Assembly: GCA_015075445.1 (NCBI GenBank)
Contig: JABTUJ010000006.1
Coordinates: 62,001-126,000, forward strand
Direction: 5' to 3'
Source: Verrucomicrobiales bacterium
Lineage (GTDB): Bacteria; Verrucomicrobiota; Verrucomicrobiia; Limisphaerales; J093
DNA length: 64,000 bases
Part shown: positions 17,032 through 25,467 of the stretch, one piece after another
Position numbering within the stretch: the first letter of the stretch is position 1
How the letters are laid out: each line of letters begins with the position of its first letter
Notes under the pieces: model-generated
Databases searched by the model: none
Told to the model about the DNA's origin: nothing
The model's input: only the letters and a program-made list of their open reading frames with translations
Program-made: the position numbers and the translations under genes

Positions 17032-18354
17032 ATGAATGTCCACTTGAACCGCCGCACGTTTCTCCGCCGTTCCACTCAACTTGCCGGGGGCCTGCTGCTG
17101 ACCAGTCCCTTGCTCCGCCCCGGCCGCGCGGAGGCCAACAGCAAGGTCAACGTCGGGTTCGTGGGGGTGGCCAACCGCGCCGGCGAAAACCTCTCCGAAC
17201 TGGCCAGGCTGACCGACGCCGTCAACGTCGTCGCCCTCTGCGACGTGGATGCGAACTTCCTCGCCCAGGCCGCGCAGAAGCACCCGGCGGCACGCACTTA
17301 CAAGGACTTTCGGCACCTGATCGAACAGAGGGACATCGACGCTGTCGTCGTCAGTACCCCGGACCACGTCCACGCCGTGGCCGCCGCCGCCGCCCTCCGG
17401 ACCCACCGGCACGTGTATTGCGAAAAGCCTCTCACGCGCACCGTGTCCGAATGTCGGGTGGTTCGCGACCTCACCGCGAAGCACAAGCGCGTCACCCAGC
17501 TCGGCACCCAGATCCACGCGGGCGCCAACTACCGTCGCGTCGTCGAATGGATCCAGGCCGGGGTCATCGGCGAGGTTCGCGAGGTCCATGTCTGGTGCGG
17601 CGCGGCCTATGGAGGTAAGGACGCCCCGAAGGATCGGCCGCCCGTCCCGCCCCACCTCGATTGGGACCTCTGGCTCGGGCCGGTCGAATACCGCCCTTAC
17701 CACCCGGACTATGCCCCGTTCGCCTGGCGTAACTGGTGGGCGTTCGGCGGCGGCACCATGGCGGACTTCGGCTGTCACTTCATGGATCTTCCCCATTGGG
17801 CCCTTGACCTCCGTGCCCCCGAGTGGGTCGAACCCGTGGATGGGCCGCCGGTTCATCCCGAGTCCCCGCCGCCCTGGCTGATCATGCGTTACCGCTATCC
17901 GGCCCGCGCCCGCGGAGCCACCCCGCTGCCTCCCGTAACGCTCACGTGGTACCACGGCAGCAAGCAACCCGAAAGTCCGCTGCTGGACGACGAACAGCGG
18001 CAGTACTTCCGCAGCGGCGTACTCTTCGTCGGTGCGAAGGGCCGCCTCCTGGCCGATTACACCCGACGCCAGTTGCTGCCCGAAGACCAGTTCAAGGACT
18101 TTGCCCCGCCGCCCGCCGTCATCCCCGATTCCATCGGCCATCATAAGGAATGGATCGAGGCCATCCGCAACGGTGGCCCCACCACCTGCAACTTCGACTA
18201 CTCCGGCGCGCTCACCGAAGCCGCGTTGCTCGGCAACGCCGCCTACCGCACGGGACGCCGCCTCGACTGGGACGCCGCCCAACTGCGCGCCAAAGACCTG
18301 CCGGCCGCCGACCGCTTCATCCAACACCAGTACCGCCCGGGCTGGAGCCTCTAG
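17032..18354 (+). CDS. Gfo/Idh/MocA family oxidoreductase, Tat-exported
   Basis: This 440-residue protein starts with a twin-arginine signal (LNRRTFLRRSTQLAGG) and then has a Rossmann fold (NVGFVGVANRAGENL) and the family core VVVSTPDHVHAV and YCEKPLTRTV, where Glu-Lys-Pro marks the dehydrogenase active site. Large numbers of Tat-exported Gfo/Idh/MocA proteins are characteristic of PVC bacteria, and several act on sugars with a bound NAD. The substrate cannot be deduced. The PfkB kinase gene starts 17 bp after its stop, suggesting a carbohydrate operon. Confidence 0.88.
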   Translation: MNVHLNRRTFLRRSTQLAGGLLLTSPLLRPGRAEANSKVNVGFVGVANRAGENLSELARLTDAVNVVALCDVDANFLAQAAQKHPAARTYKDFRHLIEQRDIDAVVVSTPDHVHAVAAAAALRTHRHVYCEKPLTRTVSECRVVRDLTAKHKRVTQLGTQIHAGANYRRVVEWIQAGVIGEVREVHVWCGAAYGGKDAPKDRPPVPPHLDWDLWLGPVEYRPYHPDYAPFAWRNWWAFGGGTMADFGCHFMDLPHWALDLRAPEWVEPVDGPPVHPESPPPWLIMRYRYPARARGATPLPPVTLTWYHGSKQPESPLLDDEQRQYFRSGVLFVGAKGRLLADYTRRQLLPEDQFKDFAPPPAVIPDSIGHHKEWIEAIRNGGPTTCNFDYSGALTEAALLGNAAYRTGRRLDWDAAQLRAKDLPAADRFIQHQYRPGWSL

Positions 18355-18371
18355 AAACCACCCCCGCCCGC

Positions 18372-19298
18372 GTGTTGAGCTGCGACGTTCTGGGCCTGGG
18401 CTGCACGGCGGTGGACGATGTCCTTTACCTGCCGCACTACCCCGCCGCCGACAGCAAACTGGCCGTCTCCCGACGCGAGCGGCATTGCGGCGGCCTGACC
18501 GCCACCGCGTTGGTGGCCGCCGCCCGGCTGGGCTGTCGGTGCGCTTACGCCGGCGCCCTCGGTGACGACCCCGATTCGCGCTTTGTCCTCGAGACCTTTG
18601 CCCGGGAAGGCGTGGACACCCGCTTCGTCGTGCGCCGCCCCGACACCCGGCCCGTGCGTTCGGTCATCCTCGTCGAGGAACCCACCGGCGCCCGCACCAT
18701 CCTCTACGACGTCGAGGGCGCCCTGGGCGCTGATGCTCGCCGGCCGGCGCAGCCGGTGATCGCGGGGTGCCGCGTCTTGCTGGTCGACCGTTGGGGCCTG
18801 CCGGGCATGATCCGGGCCGCCCGCCTCGCCCGCCGGGCGGGCATCCCGGTGGTGGCCGACCTGGAGACCTTCGAACTGCCGCGTTTCGATGAACTCCTGG
18901 CACTGGCCGATCACCTCATTGTGTCCGAGAACTTCGCCCGCCGTTACACCCAGGCCCCCAACCTCGAGGCCAGCCTCCGGGCCCTCTGGCGTCCGGACCG
19001 CGCCGTGGTCGTGGTCACCGCCGGGGCCCGTGGCGCGTGGTGGTGGACGGGCGAAGGAGAGGAACCGCGTCACTTGCCGGCCTTCGCCGTGAAAGCCGTG
19101 GACACCACCGGGTGCGGCGACGTCTTCCACGGAGCCTACGCGGCGGCACTCGCCAAGAACCTGCCGCTCGAGGCGCGACTCCAAGTGGCCGCGGCCGCCG
19201 CGGCCCTGAAGGCCACTCAACCGGGCGGCCAGACCGGCATCCCGCGGTGGGCGGCCCTGCAGCGGTTCCTCCGCTCCCGCACCGGTAGCAGCCGGTAG
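18372..19298 (+). CDS. PfkB-family carbohydrate kinase
   Basis: This 308-residue ribokinase-type protein has the N-terminal GLGCTAVDDVLYLP and HCGGLTATALVAAARLG, and the C-terminal PfkB signature DTTGCGDVFHGAYAAALA, whose Asp in GCGD is the catalytic base. It phosphorylates a sugar or nucleoside using ATP; the family member cannot be named. I start it at GTG 18372 because this leaves a compact N-terminal beta-strand (VLSCDVLGLG) and clears the preceding stop by 17 bp. Starts further upstream would overlap the oxidoreductase gene in another frame. Confidence 0.85.
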   Translation: MLSCDVLGLGCTAVDDVLYLPHYPAADSKLAVSRRERHCGGLTATALVAAARLGCRCAYAGALGDDPDSRFVLETFAREGVDTRFVVRRPDTRPVRSVILVEEPTGARTILYDVEGALGADARRPAQPVIAGCRVLLVDRWGLPGMIRAARLARRAGIPVVADLETFELPRFDELLALADHLIVSENFARRYTQAPNLEASLRALWRPDRAVVVVTAGARGAWWWTGEGEEPRHLPAFAVKAVDTTGCGDVFHGAYAAALAKNLPLEARLQVAAAAAALKATQPGGQTGIPRWAALQRFLRSRTGSSR

Positions 19299-19323
19299 TT
19301 CCGACCTCGGCGCACTCACACCG

Positions 19324-20601
19324 TCAGTCGCTGGCCGGGTCCCGAGGTTGGGTCCATCGGTAGGCCACCAACTCGTTCAAGCCGCGCACAAACAGGTCCT
19401 GACCACTGATCGCGAGATGGGCCCACGTATCTGACACGCCCAGCGCCCGGGAATCCACCACCTCCAACTCGCTGGGGTTGGCCCGGAGGAGATAGAGCAC
19501 CCCACGTTGATCGAGCGCCAGGATGCGGTCCCCCTGCGTCACCAGGCTCCAGTACTTCCCGTACGCCTCCCCCGAAGTCCAACGCTCCCGCCCTTCCCGC
19601 AGGTCCAGGCACGCCACCCGCTGGTTGCGCAGGTGGAGATACGCATGCCCATCCACCACCACCGGTGTCGACATGTAACCCTGCTGCTTCAGCGACCACG
19701 CCAACTCCACCTGCCACCGGCCGTCCACGCACTTCACCCGGTGCCCCAGGGTCTTGCCGCCATAGGAACTCGTCATGACTAGATCGTCGAACACGACCGG
19801 CGTGAGGATGTTCATGCCACGGAAGGCCCGGAACTTCCACCCGCCACAACACCCGCCCGTCGCCGTCGACCCCGCCAACGTCGTCCGCGTCTGCACCACC
19901 AACTGGCGCGTTCCCCCCAGATTGGCAATCACCGGCGACGAGAAGGCGCTTCCCCACATGCCCCCCTCGTCTTCGAGAGCGCGCCAGACCAACCGGCCCG
20001 TCGCCGGGTCCAGTCGAACCACGCTCGCCCCGGCCTGCACGTACAGCCCCTCCCCATCCACAAGCGGAGAGCAGACAAACCCGAACGCCGGCAGCGGCGT
20101 CTGCAGCATCTCCACGAAATCCACGCGCCATCGCTCCCGGCCCGTCGCCGCCTCCAGCGCCACCAGCACGTCCCGCATCCCCGCCACGTAGAGCGTTCCC
20201 TCCGCATAGGCGGGCGTTGACCGTATCCAGTCTCCGTTCGATTTCGCAAAGAACGGCACAGACATTGACCCGGCCCACGTTACCTCCCACCGCGGCTGCC
20301 CCGTGGCCCGGTCGAACGCCCTCACCACCTCCAGCTCCTTGTCTCGGGTCTCGGTCGTGAACACCAGATTCCCCACAACCAGCGGCCCCGAATAGCTGGG
20401 ACCCAACTCGACCCGCCACTTCTCCGCAAACTGGGAGGACTGAACCGAGGTTGGCCACGCGAACCCGCGCACCTGACCATCACGGGTCGGCCCGCGCCAC
20501 TGCGGCCACTCGGTGGGTTCGACCCCAGCCCAGCCTTCGCTCAGGAACCCCAACACCGCCACGCAGCAAGCCAACCCATTTCGACACAAGTTATCTTTCA
20601 T
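19324..20601 (-). CDS. PQQ-type beta-propeller protein, secreted
   Basis: This 425-residue protein has a signal peptide (GLACCVAVLGFLSEGWAG) and then WPQWRGPTRDG, the standard opening of PQQ-like propellers in PVC bacteria. Repeated blades follow such as RAFDRATGQPRWEV and RLDPATGRLVWRAL. Around 19812-19885 the text reads LAGSTATGGCCGGWKFRAFRG, while the other frame reads LAGVDGDGRVLWRVEVP, the expected propeller motif. Two compensating single-base indels in G runs therefore seem to garble 15-16 residues and then restore the frame. Function is unknown; PQQ-like propellers often bind rather than catalyse. Confidence 0.85.
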   Translation of the reverse strand: MKDNLCRNGLACCVAVLGFLSEGWAGVEPTEWPQWRGPTRDGQVRGFAWPTSVQSSQFAEKWRVELGPSYSGPLVVGNLVFTTETRDKELEVVRAFDRATGQPRWEVTWAGSMSVPFFAKSNGDWIRSTPAYAEGTLYVAGMRDVLVALEAATGRERWRVDFVEMLQTPLPAFGFVCSPLVDGEGLYVQAGASVVRLDPATGRLVWRALEDEGGMWGSAFSSPVIANLGGTRQLVVQTRTTLAGSTATGGCCGGWKFRAFRGMNILTPVVFDDLVMTSSYGGKTLGHRVKCVDGRWQVELAWSLKQQGYMSTPVVVDGHAYLHLRNQRVACLDLREGRERWTSGEAYGKYWSLVTQGDRILALDQRGVLYLLRANPSELEVVDSRALGVSDTWAHLAISGQDLFVRGLNELVAYRWTQPRDPASD

Positions 20602-20696
20602 AAAATCAAGTCGGGTAAGTTGGACAATGAACGAACCTTGTCAAACTTCCCGCCGGCGAAAACCAGACACAATCTAGACACATCGCCTGCCCCTCT

Positions 20697-20745
20697 TGCT
20701 CGCAAGGTGCCGCTGGAAGCCCACGCGCTCCCGACACCGCGCGTC
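20697..20745. repeat. family B repeat, degenerate copy
   Basis: GTGCCGCTGGAAGCCCACGC and the bases after it match the first half of family B (GCGCCGCTGGAAGTCGGCGC) with several changes. It lies 81 bp upstream of a family A hairpin, the same order as at 33.5 kb, in the gap before the sigma factor gene. Confidence 0.6.
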
Positions 20746-20825
20746 CCCCCGGCCGCGGTGCCCGCAGCTACGACGGAAACAGGCCCAGCCCGGGTATTTC
20801 CTGACCGGCACGAACCCGCGACAGA

Positions 20826-20899
20826 CTGTAGGCGCCGACGTGAGGAGGCGAAGGGCGTTTCCCCTAACCCCCAACGCCTCCTCACGTCGGCGCCTACAG
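20826..20899. repeat. family A hairpin repeat
   Basis: Arms CTGTAGGCGCCGACGTGAGG and its complement enclose a loop of about 20 bp (AAGGGCGTTTCCCCTAACCC). It is nearly identical to the copy at 33636-33709, and matching bases extend on both sides (GCGACAGA upstream; GGGCATGAG downstream). It lies 70 bp before the primary sigma factor gene. Confidence 0.9.
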
Positions 20900-20969
20900 C
20901 GGGCATGAGTTCTCCAAGCGAGCAATTTGCTTGCGGCGTCCCTGCCCAGCTCGCAAGCTCCCGCCGAGA

Positions 20970-22019
20970 ATGGCGGTCCGATCACAATCCAGCCGGAGCT
21001 CACGCTCGGGTCTGCCATCGGCCCGTGTCGCTCGCCAGACAACCAAGCGGAAAGCGACACGGCGGTCGAAGGCATCCGGTCCTGCCGCCGCGCCCATCCC
21101 GAACGGTGCGGCGGCGCGGGCCGAGCCCCCATCCGTGGTGACCGTGCCTGGGGACGAAGGGGTGGCAGGCGCCCGCGCCCGCGACCGTGGGAGCTACGAC
21201 GCCGACTCCGCGATCAAGCTCTACCTGCGCGAGATCGGGCAGGTGAAGCTGCTCACGATCGCCGAGGAAAACGAACTCGCCGCGCGCATCAAGCGGGGCG
21301 ATCGCAAGGCGCGTGACCACATGATCCGGGCCAACCTGCGATTGGTCGTCAAGATCGCCCACGACTACGACGGCCTCGGCCTGCCGCTGCTCGATCTCAT
21401 CAACGAGGGCAACCTCGGCCTGATGAAGGCGGTCGAACGCTTCGACCCTGCCAAGGGCGGCAAGCTCTCCACGTACGCCGCCTGGTGGATCAAGCAATCC
21501 ATCAAACGGGCCCTCGCCAACCAGTCCAAGACCATCCGGCTGCCCGTGCACCTCGTGGACAAGATCTCCCGCATGCGCCGCATCGCCATGAAGCTCCAGG
21601 AGGTCTACGGCCGCGATCCCACCGACGACGAAGTGGCCGAGGAACTCGGCGTCCCGGCCGGCAAGGTGACCCAGCTCCGCATGGCCTCGATCCGGCCCGC
21701 CTCGCTCGATGCCCCCATCGGCGACGACGATTCGAATACCTACGGCGAGGTGGTGGAGGATGAGCGGGCCGATGATCCCTACGAGAAACTCGAAGAGAAG
21801 ACCATCACCCACATGCTCGGCGAGATGATCGAGCAACTCGACGCCCGCGAGCAGAAGGTCCTGCGCTACCGGTTCGGTCTCGACGGCACCAACGAAAAGA
21901 CCCTCGAGGAGGTCGGCGCCCAGTTCGGCGTCACGCGCGAGCGCATCCGGCAGATCCAGAACCTCGCCCTGGCCAAACTGCGCCGCATGATCCGCCGCCT
22001 CGAAGCCGCCCGCCTCTGA
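20970..22019 (+). CDS. rpoD: primary-type RNA polymerase sigma factor (RpoD/SigA family)
   Basis: This 349-residue protein contains the sigma-70 core: region 1.2 (SAIKLYLREIGQVKLLT), region 2 with DLINEGNLGLMKAVERFDP and the -10 recognition helix STYAAWWIKQSIKRALANQ, region 3, and region 4 with EQKVLRYRFGLDG and the -35 helix EEVGAQFGVTRERIRQIQ. Region 1.1 is missing or very short; the first ~70 residues are a basic Arg/Ser-rich tail. It directs core polymerase to housekeeping promoters, or it could be a RpoS-like paralogue. ATG 20970 gives the shortest tail with a purine-rich upstream sequence; ATG 20931 is also in frame. apt follows after 41 bp. Confidence 0.88.
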   Translation: MAVRSQSSRSSRSGLPSARVARQTTKRKATRRSKASGPAAAPIPNGAAARAEPPSVVTVPGDEGVAGARARDRGSYDADSAIKLYLREIGQVKLLTIAEENELAARIKRGDRKARDHMIRANLRLVVKIAHDYDGLGLPLLDLINEGNLGLMKAVERFDPAKGGKLSTYAAWWIKQSIKRALANQSKTIRLPVHLVDKISRMRRIAMKLQEVYGRDPTDDEVAEELGVPAGKVTQLRMASIRPASLDAPIGDDDSNTYGEVVEDERADDPYEKLEEKTITHMLGEMIEQLDAREQKVLRYRFGLDGTNEKTLEEVGAQFGVTRERIRQIQNLALAKLRRMIRRLEAARL

Positions 22020-22060
22020 GACCGCCCCGACCGCTCAACCCCTGTTCCCGCTCTCGCCCG

Positions 22061-22597
22061 ATGCAGCTCGAAAAACCTCCCCTTGCCGACCTTCAACAAG
22101 CCATCCGCAACGTCCCGGATTTCCCCCGGCCGGGCATCCAGTTCAAGGACGTCACTCCGGTGCTGGCGGACCCGCGGCTCTTCGCCGGTGCCGTGGCGTG
22201 GCTCATGGAACCTCATGCCGTCGGCTCCATCGACGCCGTGGCCGGCATCGAGGCCCGCGGATTTCTGTTTGCCGCCGCCGTGGCGTTGCAGCTCGGGGCG
22301 GGGGTGGTTCCCGTGCGCAAGGCGGGCAAACTGCCCTGGAAAACCTACGAAGCCAGCTATGACCTCGAGTATGGCTCGAACACGCTCGCGGTGCATACGG
22401 ACGCCGTCGCGCCCGGCGCCCGCGTGCTCCTGATTGATGATCTCCTCGCGACGGGTGGCACCGCCCAGGCCGCCGCCTCCCTCTTGGGTCGCTTGGGGGC
22501 CCGGGTGGTCGAGGTCGCTTTCGTAGTCGAGCTGGCTTTCCTGAAGGGTCGGGACCGTTTGCCGGAGTACCCCGTCCGTTCGCTGCTGACGTACTGA
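22061..22597 (+). CDS. apt: adenine phosphoribosyltransferase
   Basis: This 178-residue protein converts adenine and PRPP to AMP in purine salvage. It shows FPRPGIQFKDVTPVLADP near the N-terminus, the hood segment GIEARGFLF, LPWKTYEASYDLEYG, and the PRPP-binding loop VLLIDDLLATGGTAQAA. Length matches bacterial Apt (about 170-180). The next gene starts 56 bp later. Confidence 0.95.
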   Translation: MQLEKPPLADLQQAIRNVPDFPRPGIQFKDVTPVLADPRLFAGAVAWLMEPHAVGSIDAVAGIEARGFLFAAAVALQLGAGVVPVRKAGKLPWKTYEASYDLEYGSNTLAVHTDAVAPGARVLLIDDLLATGGTAQAAASLLGRLGARVVEVAFVVELAFLKGRDRLPEYPVRSLLTY

Positions 22598-22653
22598 TGT
22601 CGGCTGGCCGGACGGGTGCTTGCACCCGCGACCGCCTGGCTTACAGTCCTCCT

Positions 22654-23325
22654 ATGCAGTTGCCGCCCGACGTACCGGTGATGACGCTGAGCAACGTGAT
22701 CCTGTTCCCCCAGGCCATGTTGCCACTGCACATCTTCGAGCCGCGCTATCGTCAGATGCTTCGGGACGTGCTCGCCCAGGACCGGTGCTTTGCCGTGGCC
22801 ATGCGGCGGCCGGACCGCAGCCGGGAAACCCCATCCCAAGTCGCCGGGCTCGGGCTGGTGCGGGCCTGCGTGACCCGCCGAGACGGGACTTCGAACCTTA
22901 TCCTCCAGGGGGTGGCCCGCATCTGCCTCGGCCGGGCCACGCAGTACCGGCCCTATCGGCGACACACGGTAGAACCCCTGCTGCCGACCGGGGACGCCAG
23001 CGTCGTAGTGCAGGCGTTGACCCTGCGCGTGCTTGAACTGGTGCAGCAGCGCCTCAAGACCGGCCTCCAACTGGCCATCAAGGCGGTGGGCGAAGAACCC
23101 GGCGGCACGCCGTTCACCATCGAGGCCTTCAACCAGGCTCTCCAGCATTTGGCCAAGCTCGAAGACTCCGAGCAGTTGGCCGACCTCGTCTCCGCCACGC
23201 TGCTGCGGGATGCCCGCCAGCGACAGCTCATCCTCGAGACCCCTTGTCTCGAAGACCGCCTGAGGCACCTGGTTCACTTTCTCCAGGACGAGCAGGATGA
23301 TCCCGACCTGGACGCTGACCTATGA
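22654..23325 (+). CDS. Lon N-terminal (substrate-binding) domain protein without protease
   Basis: This 223-residue protein is a stand-alone LON_substr_bdg domain: PVMTLSNVILFPQAMLPLHIFEPRYRQML at the start, then DRCFAVAM and LGLVRACVTRRDG, with no ATPase or Ser-Lys protease domain. Such proteins are widespread in bacteria and their role is unclear. ATG 22654 begins just before the conserved VPVMTLSN. Its stop overlaps the DUF1844 gene by 4 bp (ATGA), so the pair is translationally coupled. Confidence 0.85.
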   Translation: MQLPPDVPVMTLSNVILFPQAMLPLHIFEPRYRQMLRDVLAQDRCFAVAMRRPDRSRETPSQVAGLGLVRACVTRRDGTSNLILQGVARICLGRATQYRPYRRHTVEPLLPTGDASVVVQALTLRVLELVQQRLKTGLQLAIKAVGEEPGGTPFTIEAFNQALQHLAKLEDSEQLADLVSATLLRDARQRQLILETPCLEDRLRHLVHFLQDEQDDPDLDADL

Positions 23326-23765
23326 GTCCCTCTCCTTCCCAGCCCGCCAGTGGCTCGCTCCCGTCCGCTGCGGCCCGCCACACCGCCTTGTTCACCGGCA
23401 TGGTGCTTCAGCAGGCCAACATGGCGCTCATGTTCCTCGGCAAGGCGCCCCGGCCCGACACCGACCAGCCGACCATCGACCTCGAGGCCGCCAGTCAGTT
23501 CATCGACACCCTCGAGATGTTCGAGGCCAAAACGCAGGGCAACCTCAACGCCGCCGAGGCAGGTCTCCTGCGCGAGACCCTGATGACCCTCCGGATCACG
23601 TTCGTCGAGGTCGCCGAGACCAAGCCCGGCCCGACCACTGCTCCCACCGACGGCCGCGCCCCCACCCCGGACGCTCCGCCCGCGCCGGACCGTTCACCCC
23701 CCGCCCCCGGCGCTGCCGCTGATGCTCCCGCCGAGGACCGCAAGAAGTTCGTTAAGCGCTACTAG
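23322..23765 (+). CDS. DUF1844 family protein
   Basis: This 147-residue protein has the DUF1844 core: FTGMVLQQANMALMFLGKAP, then AASQFIDTLEMFEAKTQGNL and LRITFVEVAE. The family is found in Verrucomicrobia, Acidobacteria and deltaproteobacteria; its role is unknown. A Pro/Ala-rich tail of about 45 residues ends in RKKFVKRY. It overlaps the convergent cobA-hemD gene by 4 bp. Confidence 0.8.
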   Translation: MSPSPSQPASGSLPSAAARHTALFTGMVLQQANMALMFLGKAPRPDTDQPTIDLEAASQFIDTLEMFEAKTQGNLNAAEAGLLRETLMTLRITFVEVAETKPGPTTAPTDGRAPTPDAPPAPDRSPPAPGAAADAPAEDRKKFVKRY

Positions 23766-25279
23766 ACCCCGCCAGGAGGCACGAGCGCCTCGGCCAATCC
23801 CTCAAACGTGTGCGGCCGGGCTTCGACATCCGGGGTCACCCCGAGTGATATGAGCACCTTCGAGGTCTCCGGCCCGATCGAAGCCACCTTCAACGCCGGA
23901 TGACGGGCCCTCAGCCGCGGCAGGTCAAAGCGCGCGTGGAAATGGGTGGCGGCCGATCCGCTGGCAAACGTCACCCAATCCGCACCCTCGGCTTCGAGCA
24001 TGGTGCCGGCGCGTCCCGGATCTTCCGTCTCCGCGACCGTCCTATAGCAGGCGATGTCATCCACGATGGCGCCCTGCTCCTCGAGCAGGCGCGGCAGCTC
24101 GGGGTTGGCGACTTCGGCCCGCAGCAGCAGGATACGGATGTTCTCGAGGCTCCCCAGCGCCGCCATGCCCTTGGCGATCTCCGGAGCCACGTAGTCGTTG
24201 GGCACCAGATCCACGCGGAGGTGCAACGCCCGCAACCGGGCCGCCGTGCCCGGCCCCACGGCGGCGAGCCGCACCCCGCCCAAGGCACGGACGTCCTCGA
24301 AAGCCTGGAACAAGTACTCGAAGAAGGCGGTGACGCCGCTGGCACTGGTGAAGATCACCCAGTCATAAGCGCCGAGCCCGGCGATCGCTTCGACCAGCGG
24401 CGTCGTCTCGGTGGGGGGAACGCGCTTGATACACGGGACCTCGAGCACGTCGGCGCCCCGCTCCCGCAGCAGCCGGGTGAGAGCATCCGCCTGGTCCCGT
24501 GCGCGGGTCACCACAATCCGCTGTCCGAACAACGCCCGTGAGCGGGCCCAGTCCGTGGGACGTCGCAGGCTGACGACCTCGCCGATGGCGATGACCGCCG
24601 GTGCCCCCAGGCCGGCGTCGGCGACCCGCCGGGCAATGTCCGACAGGGTCCCCTCGACCGTGCGTTGTCGGCCGGTGGTTCCCCACTGCGTGACGGCCAC
24701 GGGGGTGCCCGGCGCCTGGCCGTGACCGATCAAGGTCTGGGCGATGCTGGCGAGGCGCTCGACGCCCATGAGGATGACCTTGGTGCCGGGCGTGCGGGCC
24801 AGCAGCGCCCAATCGACGCCCTGGTTGGGTTTGGCGGGATCCTCATGGCCCGTCACGACCGTCAGCGTCGAGGCGAGGGTGCGATGCGTGAGGGGAATGC
24901 CGGCGGCGAGGGGCACGGCGGTCACCGCGGAAACCCCCGGCACCACCTCGAACGGGATGTCGGCGGCGACCAAGGCTTCCACCTCCTCGCCGCCCCGACC
25001 GAAGATGAAAGGGTCACCGCCCTTGAGCCGCACCACGCACTTGCCGGCGGCTGCCCGGGCTTGAAGCAGCACGTTCAGTTCGGCTTGCGAGAATGGCCGG
25101 TCCTCGGTTCGCCCGATGATCTCGGCCTGCGCCGAGGCAAGTCGAAGCAGCTCCGGATTCACGAGGGCATCGTGAATGACCACGTCCGCCTGGCGCAGCA
25201 GGGCGGCGCCCCGCAGCGTCAGCAGTTCGGCGTCGCCCGGGCCGGCGCCGACCAGATAGACCATGCCCTTACGTTTCAT
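23762..25279 (-). CDS. cobA-hemD: CobA-HemD fusion: uroporphyrinogen-III C-methyltransferase / uroporphyrinogen-III synthase
   Basis: Residues 1-245 form the SAM-dependent uroporphyrinogen-III methyltransferase: VYLVGAGPGDAELLTLRG, VVRLKGGDPFIFGRGGEE, and VPGVSAVTAVPLAAGIPLTH. Residues 255-505 are the HemD-type synthase (VVTRARDQADALTRLLRERG and WVTFASGSAATHFHARF). The fusion therefore closes hydroxymethylbilane to uroporphyrinogen III and methylates it twice to precorrin-2, leading to siroheme or cobalamin. The precorrin-2 dehydrogenase domain of CysG is absent. This fusion is common in several phyla. Other hem or cob genes are not in the window. The start is ATG 25279. Confidence 0.9.
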   Translation of the reverse strand: MKRKGMVYLVGAGPGDAELLTLRGAALLRQADVVIHDALVNPELLRLASAQAEIIGRTEDRPFSQAELNVLLQARAAAGKCVVRLKGGDPFIFGRGGEEVEALVAADIPFEVVPGVSAVTAVPLAAGIPLTHRTLASTLTVVTGHEDPAKPNQGVDWALLARTPGTKVILMGVERLASIAQTLIGHGQAPGTPVAVTQWGTTGRQRTVEGTLSDIARRVADAGLGAPAVIAIGEVVSLRRPTDWARSRALFGQRIVVTRARDQADALTRLLRERGADVLEVPCIKRVPPTETTPLVEAIAGLGAYDWVIFTSASGVTAFFEYLFQAFEDVRALGGVRLAAVGPGTAARLRALHLRVDLVPNDYVAPEIAKGMAALGSLENIRILLLRAEVANPELPRLLEEQGAIVDDIACYRTVAETEDPGRAGTMLEAEGADWVTFASGSAATHFHARFDLPRLRARHPALKVASIGPETSKVLISLGVTPDVEARPHTFEGLAEALVPPGGV

Positions 25280-25467
25280 CGAAGGGCGAGTGTAGGCCGC
25301 GCCCCCCGCCCCGGCAACGGCGGGGTCAGCCCTTAAGAACTAGGTTCGCAGCCCCACGCACCGACCCGCGGCCATGATCCTCCCGTGAGATCGCCAGGTC
25401 GCCGGGCCCGGCGCAAATCCTTCGACTTCGGCGGACGGCTGCGCTCCAATGCCGGCTCTTGCGTGCT

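Noticed and set aside
19316..20458. A separate 380-codon gene overlapping the propeller gene in another frame.
   Set aside because: It reads Gly/Arg-rich and matches a propeller only over ~16 residues, which is better explained by a compensated frameshift in the main gene.
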